Shown: positions 51,541-61,127 of the stretch, piece after piece
Position numbering within the stretch: position 1 is the first letter of the stretch
How the letters are laid out: each line of letters opens with the position of its first letter
DNA from: 1-14-2-50-31-20 sp965370315
GTDB taxonomy: Bacteria; Bacteroidota; Ignavibacteria; Ignavibacteriales; Melioribacteraceae
Assembly: GCA_965370315.1 (NCBI GenBank)
Contig: CBDUTO010000006.1
Location: 6,069 to 70,068, forward strand
Direction of reading: 5' to 3'
DNA: 64,000 nt
Translations under genes and position numbers: made by a program
The notes under the pieces: generated by a model
Databases searched by the model: none
What the model saw: the letters and a program-made list of their open reading frames with translations, nothing else
What the model was told of the DNA's origin: nothing

Positions 51541-52842
51541 ATGATTGCAAAGTACTTTCAATTCGATGAACTAAATACAAATTACAAAACCGAAATAATA
51601 GCTGGCTTTACAACATTTGTAACAATGGCTTACATAATTATTGTTAATCCAAAAATACTTGAGGTTGCTGGCATTCCAGTTGGACCTTCAATGGTTGCTA
51701 CTATTATTAGCGCTTTCTTTGGCACACTTGCTATGGGGGTTTATGCAAAGCGACCATTTGCAATTGCCCCATACATGGGCGAAAATGCTTTCATCGCTTT
51801 TACTGTTGTTAAAGTCCTTGGCTTTAGTTGGCAAACCGCACTCGGAGCAATTTTTATCTCTGGTGTACTCTTTACAATTTTAACTATTCTTAAAATACGT
51901 GGATGGCTTGCTAATGCTATCCCAGAATCTCTTAAAATTGCTTTCGCTGTAGGAATTGGTTTTTTCCTTGCCTTTATAGGTCTAAATGAAACTGGAATAA
52001 TTACAATTGGTGTTCCAGGGGCGCCAGTTAAAGTTGGCAATCTTCATGAAGCTTCTAATTTACTTGCTATTGTGGGTCTTTTATCTATTACAATTTTTAT
52101 GATTAGAAAAATCAATGCTGCAATTTTAATTGGAATTATTTTAACAACTATCCTTGGATTTATATTTGGAGTAACCCAATTACCAAATAGTTTTATAAGT
52201 ATGCCTCCTGATGTGTCAGAAATATTCCTGCAACTTGATATAATAGGTGCCATTACTTGGGGATTTCTTGCAGTAATTCTCACTGTTTTTGTAATGGATT
52301 TTGTAGACACAATGGGTACTCTAATTGGTGTTTCGTACCGAGGTGGATTTCTTGACGAAAATGGAAACTTACTAGAAATTGAAAAACCAATGCTTTGCGA
52401 TTCTTCTGCTACAATTGTGGGTGCATTGTTAGGTACAACTACAACTGGAACATTCATTGAATCTGCAGCAGGTATAGAAGCTGGTGGACGTTCAGGCTTC
52501 ACATCTGTTGTTACAGCGCTTCTTTTTCTTGTTGCCCTCTTCTTTACACCAATATTAACTGTGGTTCCATCCTATGCATACGGCTCGGCTCTTATCATCG
52601 TGGGAATGCTCATGGTACGTCCAATTACAAAGCTAAACTTTGATGATTTAACAGATGTGATACCAGCATTTATTACAATTGTATTAATGAGTTTTACATA
52701 TAATATTGGAATTGGGATGACAGCAGGATTTGTGATCTATCCAATCGCAAAACTTGTTGGAGGTAAATCAAAAGAGATACATCCAGCAATGTGGGTTTTA
52801 TTTGGAGTTTCACTTTTGTTTTATATTTTTTATCCATATTAA
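51541..52842 (+). CDS. NCS2/AzgA-family purine permease
   Basis: 433 aa with about 12-14 membrane segments. Hallmarks of the hypoxanthine/guanine/adenine permease subgroup (PbuG/AzgA) are AGFTTFVTMAYIIIVNP at the N-terminus, GENAFIAFTVV, GIGFFLAFIGL and ESAAGIEAGGRSGFTSVV. It imports purine bases by proton symport. It is a single gene between two intergenic gaps, with GAGGA 7 bp upstream of the ATG. The downstream gap carries a palindromic repeat. Confidence 0.92.
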   Translation: MIAKYFQFDELNTNYKTEIIAGFTTFVTMAYIIIVNPKILEVAGIPVGPSMVATIISAFFGTLAMGVYAKRPFAIAPYMGENAFIAFTVVKVLGFSWQTALGAIFISGVLFTILTILKIRGWLANAIPESLKIAFAVGIGFFLAFIGLNETGIITIGVPGAPVKVGNLHEASNLLAIVGLLSITIFMIRKINAAILIGIILTTILGFIFGVTQLPNSFISMPPDVSEIFLQLDIIGAITWGFLAVILTVFVMDFVDTMGTLIGVSYRGGFLDENGNLLEIEKPMLCDSSATIVGALLGTTTTGTFIESAAGIEAGGRSGFTSVVTALLFLVALFFTPILTVVPSYAYGSALIIVGMLMVRPITKLNFDDLTDVIPAFITIVLMSFTYNIGIGMTAGFVIYPIAKLVGGKSKEIHPAMWVLFGVSLLFYIFYPY

Positions 52843-52876
52843 AAAAGGGGCTGAAGTCTCTATTAAAAGAGATTCA

Positions 52877-52958
52877 TGTCATTTCGAACGGAGAGAGAAA
52901 TCTTTTAATTATAGCAATTATTAAAGATTCTCACGTCGTTTCACTCCTCAGAATGACA
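52877..52958. repeat. Intergenic imperfect palindromic repeat (MITE/REP-like)
   Basis: 82-bp element with terminal arms TGTCATT / AATGACA. The left arm reads on as TCGAACGGAGAGAGAAATC, and the right arm, read in reverse complement, as TGTCATTCTGAGGAGTGAAA then AATCTTTAAT. It could fold as a long imperfect hairpin. Sequences of the TGTCATTCTGAGNNGAGCGAAG-AATCT type are scattered between genes in many bacterial genomes. This is one such copy, in the gap between the permease and rimO. Confidence 0.7.
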
Positions 52959-53064
52959 CTTTATGGTCTTTAGAGACAATCTCCTATACAACCCCCACAA
53001 TAGAGCGCAGCTCATTATCTATATTTCATTTTCTTCTACTAATAATTTTCTCATAAATTTCCTT

Positions 53065-53072
53065 TATCTTTG
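53065..53072 (+). promoter_or_regulatory. Candidate Bacteroidota-type -7 promoter box of rimO
   Basis: TATCTTTG fits the TAnnTTTG box recognised by the primary sigma factor of Bacteroidota, 31 bp upstream of the rimO start. No clear -33 TTG was seen at the right distance. Confidence 0.4.
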
Positions 53073-53102
53073 TAAACTCAAAATTTAAAAGAAAGATGTT
53101 AT

Positions 53103-54386
53103 ATGAAACAAAAGATTGGAATAATAACAATGGGCTGCTCAAAAAACGCAGTAGACTCAGAACGTTTAATGGCTCAATTAAAAATAAATGACTTCGAAAT
53201 AGTTGACAATCCTAACGATGCGGACTCGCTTATTATAAATACATGTGGATTTATAAATCCAGCAAAAGAGGAATCAATCAATACAATTTTAGAAGCTGTT
53301 GCTCTAAAAAAAGCACACAAAGTAAAAAAAGTATATGTCGCTGGCTGCTTATCTGAGCGTTACGAATTTGATCTTAAGAAAGATATTCCGGAAGTTGATA
53401 AATATTTTGGAACTGAAGATTACAAAGGAATAGTTGAAGAACTTGGTGGAAGATTAAAAACCGAACTTCTCGGTGAACGTGAACTTACCACATCAAAACA
53501 CTTTGCTTATATCAAAATTTCTGAAGGGTGCGACAATCCTTGCTCCTTCTGTGCCATACCATTAATACGTGGTGGTTACCGTTCAAAATCGATTGATGAT
53601 TTAGTGACAGAGACAAAATCCCTTGCTGCTAAAGGTGTTAAAGAACTTATTATTATTGGACAAGATACAACTGAGTATGGGCTTGACTTATACGGTAAAA
53701 GAAATCTAGACGAGCTTCTGAATAAATTAAGTGACGTTGACGGAATTGAATGGATTCGACTCCTTTATACTTATCCTTCTCACTTCCCTATCGAAGCAAT
53801 TGAAACAATTGCAAGTAATCCAAAAGTGCTAAATTATGTTGATATGCCTTTACAACATATCTCCGATAATGTTTTAAAAGAGATGCGAAGAGGAATTACA
53901 AAAAGAAGAACAATTGAATTAATTGAAACATTAAAAGAGAAAATTCCAAATTTAACTTTACGAACAACTTTTATTATTGGATTTCCAAATGAAACTGAAG
54001 CTGATTTTAATGAACTTTGCGAATTTGTAAAAGAGACGAAATTTGAAAGAGTTGGAGTCTTTAATTATTCGCAAGAGGATGATACTACTGGATATGTACT
54101 TGGAGACCCAATCTCTGAGGAAGTTAAAATTGAGAGAAATAATAAGTTGATGGAAATTCAAAAAGAAATTTCACTTGCAAAGAATGCATCCTTGGTTGGC
54201 AAAAATATTAAAGTTATTATTGATGCTCTTGATGGTGATTACTATGTTGCACGCTCCGAGCGAGATGCTCCAGAAGTTGATGGTGAAGTGCTAATTGAAA
54301 ATAGTGAGAAGTTGGAAGTTGGAAATATCTATAATGTAGTAATTATTGACTACAATGATTACGATTTATTTGCTAAATTGAGTTAA
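53103..54386 (+). CDS. rimO: Ribosomal protein uS12 methylthiotransferase
   Basis: 427 aa. N-terminal UPF0004 domain (MGCSKNAVDSERLMAQLKIN; Cys residues in TCGF and AGCLSE), radical-SAM motif CDNPCSFCAIP, and a C-terminal TRAM domain (IIDALDGDYYVARSERDAPEVDG). The RimO-specific GCSKN and YVARSE-like TRAM sequences separate it from MiaB. It adds a methylthio group to the conserved Asp of protein uS12. It heads a rightward run of genes ending at 60292. Confidence 0.95.
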   Translation: MKQKIGIITMGCSKNAVDSERLMAQLKINDFEIVDNPNDADSLIINTCGFINPAKEESINTILEAVALKKAHKVKKVYVAGCLSERYEFDLKKDIPEVDKYFGTEDYKGIVEELGGRLKTELLGERELTTSKHFAYIKISEGCDNPCSFCAIPLIRGGYRSKSIDDLVTETKSLAAKGVKELIIIGQDTTEYGLDLYGKRNLDELLNKLSDVDGIEWIRLLYTYPSHFPIEAIETIASNPKVLNYVDMPLQHISDNVLKEMRRGITKRRTIELIETLKEKIPNLTLRTTFIIGFPNETEADFNELCEFVKETKFERVGVFNYSQEDDTTGYVLGDPISEEVKIERNNKLMEIQKEISLAKNASLVGKNIKVIIDALDGDYYVARSERDAPEVDGEVLIENSEKLEVGNIYNVVIIDYNDYDLFAKLS

Positions 54387-54408
54387 ACAAATGGTTAGAA
54401 GGTTAATA

Positions 54409-55668
54409 ATGAAACTATTTTTCTTTTTGTTATTTATAAGTTTTCCAATTCTTGCTCAAGTTGAATATTCACAAGGTATTGTACCGCCTGGTGAATATCC
54501 AGGTTTTTATATTGACGCTGCAAATTACAAGGGAGAGACTCCTGAAAAAACTCGTCTTGACGTTTATTTTCAAATTCCATATTCTAACCTTCAATTTGTA
54601 AAATATCAAAATAAATTTAGAGCTAAGTACTCTGTTACTCTAACTATTTATGATGAAGACAAAGAAAATAAAATTCTTGAAAAAGTTTGGAACGGAAAAA
54701 TAGTTGTTGATGATTTTAATAAAGCATCATCTGAAAATAATTATAAATTTGGATTTAAATCTTTTGAGCTTCCACCAAATGAGTATGTATTGACATGTCT
54801 GCTATATGATAAAGATTCTAAAAAGGATTATTCAGCAGAAGCAAAACTTGAAGTTAGAGATTTTAGTAAACCACTAAACTTTAGTGATATACTTCTAATT
54901 TCATCCGAAATTGATAGTCAAATTGTTTTAAATATTTCTAATGCAATCTCATCATCCGACTCTACTTTATTCTTTTTTTACGAACTTTATTCAGACAAAT
55001 TAGAATCCATTAATTTCGAATATCTCGTAGAAACGAAGGATGGCGAGGAAATTTTAAAATATACAGAAGTACGTGAAATCACAACTGGTGTTAATCAAAT
55101 AAAGATGCAACTTGATAATTCTAAAATCTCACTAGGTCAATATAAGCTTACTGTTAAGGCTATTGATAACGACGATGATATTATTTCTGGAACATCAAAA
55201 CAATTTGTTTCTAAGATTTTTGGGTTTCCTTCTTCTATTACAAATCTTGATCTTGCAATTGAACAAATGTCATATATTTCAACATCTGATGAAAGAGATG
55301 ATATGCTTGAAACTGATGATTTTGAAGAAAAGCTTCAAAAATATAAAGACTTTTGGAAGAAGAAAGACCCATCTCCTACTACTACTCAAAATGAAGTCCT
55401 ACGTGAGTATTATCGTAGAGTTTCATACGCAAATAAAAACTTTAAACATTATTTTGATGGCTGGAAAACTGATATGGGAATGATATATATTGTTCTTGGT
55501 CCACCAGAGAATGTTGATCGCCACCCATTTGAGTTTGATAGTAAACCTTATGAAATTTGGTACTACTACAATATTAATCAAGAATTTGTTTTTCTTGATG
55601 AAACAGGTTTCGGAGATTATAGATTACTAAATAGAAATTATGGCGATTGGTACAGATATAGACAATAA
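54409..55668 (+). CDS. GWxTD-domain exported protein
   Basis: 419 aa from the ATG at 54409, which follows AGAAGG at 7 bp and gives a compact signal peptide (MKLFFFLLFISFPILAQ). An in-frame ATG at 54391 adds six residues. The C-terminal GWxTD domain is clear: YYRRVSYANKNFKHYFDGWK, TDMGMIYIVLGPPENVDRHP and PYEIWYYYNIN. The rest is beta-rich. GWxTD proteins are frequent in Ignavibacteria, Acidobacteria and relatives, and their function is unknown. It lies 22 bp after rimO and just before the PfkB-type gene. Confidence 0.85.
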   Translation: MKLFFFLLFISFPILAQVEYSQGIVPPGEYPGFYIDAANYKGETPEKTRLDVYFQIPYSNLQFVKYQNKFRAKYSVTLTIYDEDKENKILEKVWNGKIVVDDFNKASSENNYKFGFKSFELPPNEYVLTCLLYDKDSKKDYSAEAKLEVRDFSKPLNFSDILLISSEIDSQIVLNISNAISSSDSTLFFFYELYSDKLESINFEYLVETKDGEEILKYTEVREITTGVNQIKMQLDNSKISLGQYKLTVKAIDNDDDIISGTSKQFVSKIFGFPSSITNLDLAIEQMSYISTSDERDDMLETDDFEEKLQKYKDFWKKKDPSPTTTQNEVLREYYRRVSYANKNFKHYFDGWKTDMGMIYIVLGPPENVDRHPFEFDSKPYEIWYYYNINQEFVFLDETGFGDYRLLNRNYGDWYRYRQ

Positions 55669-55690
55669 ATTATTTAATAAATTTAATAGC

Positions 55691-56662
55691 ATGATACTAA
55701 CAGTAACAATAAATCCTCTTCTTGAAAACAGAATTGAAATAGAGACTCTTAGCTTAGGCAAAGTGAGCCGTGGAATAAAAAAAAATCAAAAGGCTGGTGG
55801 AAAAGGCATCAATGTCAGTAGACAACTTGATTATCTTTCAGTAAAAAATACAGCTCTACTTTTTCTTGGTGGAAACAACGGTAAGCAATTACGAAAAGTA
55901 TTAATTGATGAAAATATTAATTTCACATCGGTTTCCTCCAAAGGAGAAACAAGAGCAGCAACACTAGCAATTGAGAAATCTAAAAATAGAATTACATCTA
56001 TCTTTGAACCTCAAAGTAAGCTTTCTGAAAATGAAATAAATGAGTTTAAAACAAAACTTATTAAAATGATTCAAAATTGTAAAATTGTTGTTTTTTCTGG
56101 AAGTGTGCCTAACAAAGAAGCTGCATCTATTATTACTTACGGAATTGAATTAGCAAATGAATTAGATAAAGTCTCTATTCTCGATACTTATGGAGACCAC
56201 CTCCAAAGTTGTATTAATGCTACTCCAACCATTCTTCACAATAATGCTCAAGAAATTGAAAGTTCGTTCAACATCAAACTTAAAACTCAGCAAAGCAAAA
56301 TAAACTTCCTTAAAAAATTATATGCTCAGGGAATTAGACTCTCTTTCATCACTGATGGTGCCAAACCTATACTTGCCTCTAAATTTGATTTCATCTATAA
56401 GATAGAATCACCTAAAATAAATGAAATTGATGCAACAGGAAGTGGCGATGCTTTTGTTGCTGGCATAGCCTATGGCTTGGAAAAAGCTATGGTCTTTAAT
56501 GAGTTTACAAAAATTGCAACTGCACTAGGTAGCATAAATGCATCACGCTGGGATGTTTGTACAGTAATGTTAGAAGAAATTGAGAGTGTTGTCGATTCAA
56601 TTATTCTAAAACCAATTGGCAAAAAATTTAAGTTGATTAATGATTCGCCCACTCACAGTTAA
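55691..56662 (+). CDS. PfkB-family 1-phosphofructokinase-like hexose kinase
   Basis: 323 aa from the ATG at 55691 (MILTVTINPLLENRIEIETL), the normal start of the LacC/FruK subgroup. A longer in-frame start at 55640 would run 28 bp into the GWxTD gene. Motifs: GGKGINVSRQLDYL, the anion-hole and catalytic DATGSGDAFVAGIAYG, and SFITDGAKPILAS. It should phosphorylate a sugar phosphate such as fructose 1-phosphate or tagatose 6-phosphate; which one cannot be told. Its end overlaps the next gene by 23 bp. Confidence 0.82.
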   Translation: MILTVTINPLLENRIEIETLSLGKVSRGIKKNQKAGGKGINVSRQLDYLSVKNTALLFLGGNNGKQLRKVLIDENINFTSVSSKGETRAATLAIEKSKNRITSIFEPQSKLSENEINEFKTKLIKMIQNCKIVVFSGSVPNKEAASIITYGIELANELDKVSILDTYGDHLQSCINATPTILHNNAQEIESSFNIKLKTQQSKINFLKKLYAQGIRLSFITDGAKPILASKFDFIYKIESPKINEIDATGSGDAFVAGIAYGLEKAMVFNEFTKIATALGSINASRWDVCTVMLEEIESVVDSIILKPIGKKFKLINDSPTHS

Positions 56663-58412
56663 AGTTTTATTTACTCACTTATTCTTCTTTTCAATGTTAT
56701 CAATACTTGCTCAAACTATTGATAATGTTGAGGTTATTGGCAAATATGATTTTACACAAAGGGATTACTCAAATTGGATTAACCTAAAAAATCAAAAATA
56801 TTTTGACTCTGCAACTGATACAATCCAAAACCGAATCTCTTATAACCTACAACAAAATGGATATTACAATTATCAAATTGATAGTATTAAAACATTTTTT
56901 TCTGAAGACTCACAGAGAGTAAATATTAGTGTCAAACTGGATGAAGGAGATCCAACTTATGTGAGTGAAATATTTATCCAAAATCTTGATTCACTTGAAT
57001 TAGAAAGAGTTAACGAGAAATTCTATTTGTTAAAGGAATCCCCTTTTATTATAACCGATTTAGAAAACTCATTCTCTGAAATGTTAACTTTTTTTGAGAA
57101 TAATGGATTCCCTTTTACATCCATAAATATAGAATCACTTTACTTTTTTTATGATGCAGAACAAGATGAGCATCTTGTTGATATTTATCTAGATTTCAAA
57201 AAAAACCAAGCTAGTAAGATTGACACAATAATTGTAAATGGTAATTCCAAAACTAAAGAATATGTAATAACTCGGGAACTCCGTATTAACAAAGGCGATT
57301 ATTACTCCCAAGATAAAATTGATAAGTTACCATCCAAAATAAATAGACTTCATTTTTTTGAAACTGTTCCAACTCCAAAATATTTTTTTAATTCAAAAGA
57401 TAAAGGTGTTTTGCAAATTGATGTAGTTGAAAAAGGGACAAATTTCTTTGATGGAATCATTGGATATATTCCATCATCCAATGATGACCAAGATGGATAC
57501 TTAACTGGGCTTGTTAATGTGAATCTAAGAAATCTTTTTGGAACTGGGCGGGCACTCTCTTTTAAATGGAGTAAGCTTGATAGACATTCGCAAGAACTAG
57601 AATTGAAATATCTTGAGCCGTGGGTTTTTGGTTTACCATTTAACATTGACTTGCTATTGTTTCAACGACAGCAAGATTCAACCTATGTGCAACGTACATT
57701 AAATGCTAATATAGAGTTTCTTGCAACTGAATCTTTTTCATCTGCCCTTATTTTTTCACAAGAATTTACAATTCCTACTAATCCAGATGATAATGGATTT
57801 ACTGTTTATAATTCTACAACCATAAATAGTGGAGTAAATTTCAAGTATGATACTCGTGATGATGTCTTTGTTCCATCTAAAGGTCTATATATTCTAAATA
57901 CATATAAGTATAGTTCAAAAAACATTAACGGTCCTAGTCAATATATTTCAGATACAACCGACACCAATCCAAATCAATTTAGGCTAGAATTAGATTTACT
58001 TCTATTTAAAAGTTTCTTTACTCGGCATATTCCTTTTATAGGTTTGCATGGAAGAGAACTACGAGGGGATGACATTGAAATTAGTGATATGTACCGAGTT
58101 GGTGGAAACAATACACTCCGTGGATATCAGGAGAATCAATTTACTGCAAATAGAATTTTATGGACAAACATTGAATATCGTTATCTAGTGGGACGTAGAT
58201 CTTACGCATTTCTCTTTACGGATATTGCATATTATAAAAGAGACTCTTTGCCACTACAACAAATGTCGGAATTTTCAGCAACAAAAGTTGGTTATGGAAT
58301 TGGAATGACTTTTGAAACTGGATTAGGTATGCTTGCAATTAGTTACGCTCTTGCCGAGGGAGATTCATTCAACCAAGGTAAAATCCATTTTGGATTGATT
58401 GGTGAGTTTTAG
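56640..58412 (+). CDS. Omp85/BamA-TamA-like outer-membrane protein
   Basis: 590 aa, signal peptide ending SILAQ. There are three POTRA-like repeats in the first ~270 residues (DNVEVIGKYDFTQRDYS, VSEIFIQNLDSLELERVNEK, IDTIIVNGNSKTKEYVITREL) and a 16-strand Omp85 barrel with the lid-lock motif RVGGNNTLRGYQENQ. It ends GLIGEF. The family inserts or moves proteins or lipids at the outer membrane. This one is shorter than BamA (about 800 aa) and sits beside no bam genes, so TamA-like or lineage-specific roles are equally possible. It overlaps the kinase gene by 23 bp. Confidence 0.86.
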   Translation: MIRPLTVKVLFTHLFFFSMLSILAQTIDNVEVIGKYDFTQRDYSNWINLKNQKYFDSATDTIQNRISYNLQQNGYYNYQIDSIKTFFSEDSQRVNISVKLDEGDPTYVSEIFIQNLDSLELERVNEKFYLLKESPFIITDLENSFSEMLTFFENNGFPFTSINIESLYFFYDAEQDEHLVDIYLDFKKNQASKIDTIIVNGNSKTKEYVITRELRINKGDYYSQDKIDKLPSKINRLHFFETVPTPKYFFNSKDKGVLQIDVVEKGTNFFDGIIGYIPSSNDDQDGYLTGLVNVNLRNLFGTGRALSFKWSKLDRHSQELELKYLEPWVFGLPFNIDLLLFQRQQDSTYVQRTLNANIEFLATESFSSALIFSQEFTIPTNPDDNGFTVYNSTTINSGVNFKYDTRDDVFVPSKGLYILNTYKYSSKNINGPSQYISDTTDTNPNQFRLELDLLLFKSFFTRHIPFIGLHGRELRGDDIEISDMYRVGGNNTLRGYQENQFTANRILWTNIEYRYLVGRRSYAFLFTDIAYYKRDSLPLQQMSEFSATKVGYGIGMTFETGLGMLAISYALAEGDSFNQGKIHFGLIGEF

Positions 58413-58461
58413 TTATTTTAAATGGTAGAATAGTTTTTATTAATAATATTTCAGAAGTAGT

Positions 58462-59307
58462 TTGCAAAACCTAAAAACAATGATATCATTAATACGCCCT
58501 CTTAATTGTTTAATTACATTTTTAACAATAATTGTAGCATGTTTAATTTGTACTGATTCAATTAACTATTCATTGTTTCTTGTGGCGGGATTAATTGGAG
58601 CACTTGTTAATGCTGGTGGAAATATAATTAATGATTATTTTGATATTGAAATTGATAAGATTAATCGTCCTAAAAGACCATTACCTAAAGGTCTAATTTC
58701 ATCAAAAATTGTGTTAGAACTCTACTTCTATTTCACATTTTTTACGCTAACGCTCTCATATTATAACTTAGGAGCAAACGCATTCAAGATTGTTATTGTA
58801 ACCTCCATATTAATGTTTTTCTATTCGTACAAACTAAAAGGTATTCCCTTGGTTGGAAATATTGCAGTAGCTTTTTCAACAGGATTGGCTTTCCTCTTTG
58901 GAAGTGTTGTTGCAGAAAATATTTATTATGGAATTATTCCGGCTCTATTTGCCTTTTTAATTAGCTTAATAAGAGAATTAGTAAAAGATATTGAGGATAT
59001 TGAAGGGGATGAAACTATTGGTATTAAGACTTACCCTATAAAGTATGGAGTTAATAGTACAGTTAAACTTATTAATGCTTTAAGTGTTCTATTAATTATT
59101 TCAACTACAGTGCCATTTATACTAAAAATTTATAACCTCTATTATTTCATTTTTGTTTCTCTTTTTGTTAATGGAATTTTAACTTTTGTTTCTTTAGAGC
59201 TAAAGAAAAACCTTTTGCCCAAAAGATTAAGAAAAGTAAGTAACTTATTAAAACTTGGAATGGTCTTTGGTGTTATTGCAATATTTATAGGAACAAAAAT
59301 TCAATGA
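58462..59307 (+). CDS. UbiA-family prenyltransferase (geranylgeranylglycerol-phosphate synthase-like)
   Basis: 281 aa, about 8-9 membrane helices. Both Asp-rich motifs are present: NDYFDIEIDKINRPKRP and REDIEDIEGDE-like sequence VKDIEDIEGDE. The length and the opening LIRPLNCLITFLTI match digeranylgeranylglyceryl-phosphate synthase-like members, which occur in Bacteroidota and Ignavibacteria as well as archaea. A menaquinone or chlorin prenyltransferase role cannot be excluded. The TTG at 58462 has AGAAG upstream; the ATG at 58480 is an alternative that loses six residues. The stop overlaps rnhB by 4 bp. Confidence 0.82.
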   Translation: MQNLKTMISLIRPLNCLITFLTIIVACLICTDSINYSLFLVAGLIGALVNAGGNIINDYFDIEIDKINRPKRPLPKGLISSKIVLELYFYFTFFTLTLSYYNLGANAFKIVIVTSILMFFYSYKLKGIPLVGNIAVAFSTGLAFLFGSVVAENIYYGIIPALFAFLISLIRELVKDIEDIEGDETIGIKTYPIKYGVNSTVKLINALSVLLIISTTVPFILKIYNLYYFIFVSLFVNGILTFVSLELKKNLLPKRLRKVSNLLKLGMVFGVIAIFIGTKIQ

Positions 59308-59906
59308 AATTAAAAGAATTCGACAAATCCTTTTTAAGTAACTCTGTTAAAATCATTGCTGGAGTCGATGAGGCTGGTCGTGGTCCACTTGCTGGACCTG
59401 TAGTTGCTGCTGTTGCCATTTTTGATAAGAATACAGTGATAGAAAGAATAAACGATTCAAAAAAACTAACTGCAAAAGTTAGAGAAGAACTTTATACTGA
59501 AATAATTAATAACGCAGTTGATTTTGGAGTTGGAGTTGTTCATCAAAAAGAGATTGATGAAATTAATATTTTACAAGCAACGCTAAAAGCAATGCAACTT
59601 GCTGTTGCAGAATTAAAAACAATTCCAGACTTAATTCTAATAGATGGAAATATATCATTCAATTCAAAAATTCCAACAAAGACAATTGTGAAAGGAGATT
59701 CAAAATCTTTTTCAATTGCCGCGGCATCCATTCTGGCAAAAGTTACACGTGATAGAATTATGATTTCTGAAGGCAAAAAACATCCAGAATACTTGTGGCA
59801 TAAAAACAAAGGATATGGAACAAAAGAACATCGTGATGCTATTGTTAAATATGGAGCAACATCTTTACATAGAATGAGTTTTCTTAAAAATATTTTGAAT
59901 GAGTAA
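59304..59906 (+). CDS. rnhB: Ribonuclease HII
   Basis: 200 aa. Catalytic motif GVDEAGRGPLAGPVVAAV (Asp and Glu), DSKKLTAKVRE, LIDGN (third acidic residue), VKGDSKSFSIAAASILAKVTRDR and HKNKGYGTKEH. It cuts RNA from RNA-DNA hybrids, including single ribonucleotides. It starts inside the prenyltransferase stop (ATGA) and is followed by the YraN-family gene, a common neighbour pair. Confidence 0.96.
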   Translation: MKLKEFDKSFLSNSVKIIAGVDEAGRGPLAGPVVAAVAIFDKNTVIERINDSKKLTAKVREELYTEIINNAVDFGVGVVHQKEIDEINILQATLKAMQLAVAELKTIPDLILIDGNISFNSKIPTKTIVKGDSKSFSIAAASILAKVTRDRIMISEGKKHPEYLWHKNKGYGTKEHRDAIVKYGATSLHRMSFLKNILNE

Positions 59907-59932
59907 AATACTAACTTTGGAGTCTAAAGCTT

Positions 59933-60292
59933 ATGCCACATTACAAACAGCAAACTGGAGATAAGGGTGAAGATTACGCATGCGATTTGTTAACTGAAAG
60001 TAACTTTACCATTGTAGAACGAAATTACCATTTCGGTCATGGAGAGATTGACATAATTGCCATGGATGGTGAAGTACTAGTTTTCGTAGAAGTTAAGACA
60101 AGAAAAAATCTTGAATTTGGAGATCCTATTCAGGGAGTAACCAAAAACAAACAAAGCCAAATAAGGAAAATTGCAGAGGGTTATTTAATGGAAAAGAAAA
60201 TTACTGATATTGATTGCAGATTTGATGTTGTTGGGGTTCTACTAAGAGGAAATGAAGCTCCTAAAATAAACCATATTGAAAATGCGTTTTGA
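59933..60292 (+). CDS. YraN/UPF0102-family nuclease-like protein
   Basis: 119 aa. It shows the endonuclease-like fold with GDKGEDYACDLLTESNFTIV, GHGEIDIIAMDGEVLVFVEV and the KTR after it, which form a PD-(D/E)XK-type site (Asp, Glu, Lys). The family is near-universal in bacteria and has no settled substrate. The order rnhB-yraN is conserved in many genomes. A small lipoprotein gene converges on it 30 bp downstream. Confidence 0.93.
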   Translation: MPHYKQQTGDKGEDYACDLLTESNFTIVERNYHFGHGEIDIIAMDGEVLVFVEVKTRKNLEFGDPIQGVTKNKQSQIRKIAEGYLMEKKITDIDCRFDVVGVLLRGNEAPKINHIENAF

Positions 60293-60322
60293 TTAAGAAT
60301 TAGGATTTAGAAAATTCTAATT

Positions 60323-60730
60323 TTATAGATACTCGCCACAACCAGTAAAATTTGAAAAGTTTTCATCACCTTTATTTTTTGTAGCTACTTTAACTTCAAA
60401 TTTAAACTCTTTATGTTCTTTAGAATCAAGACATTGTTTTCTAAAAATTACCACCTTAATTTCAGCTAATTCTGTTTTGGCATAATAACTTGTAGCATCT
60501 ATATCCAGTAGAATACTTTTTTTAGAATTAGATGTAATTATCTTTCCAAATTCAGAATTTGAATAAAAATGAATCTCATCATTTGAATCTATTTCTAATT
60601 TCCATGACGGATGGTTCCCTTCAGCTCTAAATATCGCATCTTTCAAATCAATGCTTTGGATCTCTTTTTCACCACAGTTTAACACAAATATGGATGCAAT
60701 TAATAACATAAGCCATAGTCTTAATTTCAT
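60323..60730 (-). CDS. Small lipoprotein of the GCGxYL-ending family
   Basis: 135 aa from the ATG at 60728-60730 (MKLRLWLMLLIASIFVLNC), whose signal ends in a lipobox Cys. An in-frame ATG at 60748 adds six residues and is less likely. The pattern AEGNHPSWKLEIDSNDEIHF, a Cys in RKQCLD, and the end NFTGCGEYL resemble exported lipoproteins of the COG3650 type, which end GCGxYL. These have no proven role. The gene is alone on the minus strand. Confidence 0.7.
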   Translation of the reverse strand: MKLRLWLMLLIASIFVLNCGEKEIQSIDLKDAIFRAEGNHPSWKLEIDSNDEIHFYSNSEFGKIITSNSKKSILLDIDATSYYAKTELAEIKVVIFRKQCLDSKEHKEFKFEVKVATKNKGDENFSNFTGCGEYL

Positions 60731-61127
60731 TTCACTCTCATCATTCAAATAGTTAACTTATTTGTTTTTAATATCTTAACTACCAAATTTACATTTTGTG
60801 ATCCGTAATTACTAATAGAATCATCCCAAAATCGGGAACCTTTTTGACCATGCATTGTATTAAGCTTAAATAAATACAAAATTAAGGAAATAAATAGATG
60901 AAAGATTTCAAGCTCTACTATCAAAAATTTAATACAGGATTCACATAGAAAAACTAAACGGTTATTAATCTCAATTGGGGAATTGGATTTGTAGCCGTTT
61001 TTTATGTGAAGCCCTTCAAAAATACTCTTATCCTACAAACTAATTATCTTTTTACACTCCTTGAATAACCGATTTAATTCAGCTAAATTTTAATACAAAA
61101 TTATAACAAGTAATCTTTGAGGAAATT
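60731..61127. other. 397-bp gap without a gene
   Basis: No ORF above 20 codons. It contains a nested inverted-repeat structure at 60956-61003 (outer AAACGG / CCGTTT followed by TTT, inner CAATT / AATTG) that looks like a terminator hairpin, though no plus-strand gene precedes it. The ftcD ribosome-binding site GAGGAAATT is at the right edge. Confidence 0.5.

Noticed and set aside
52044..52502. A 152-codon minus-strand ORF opposite the purine permease
   Set aside because: It is antisense to a conserved permease, proline- and isoleucine-rich from reversed membrane codons, with no motif.
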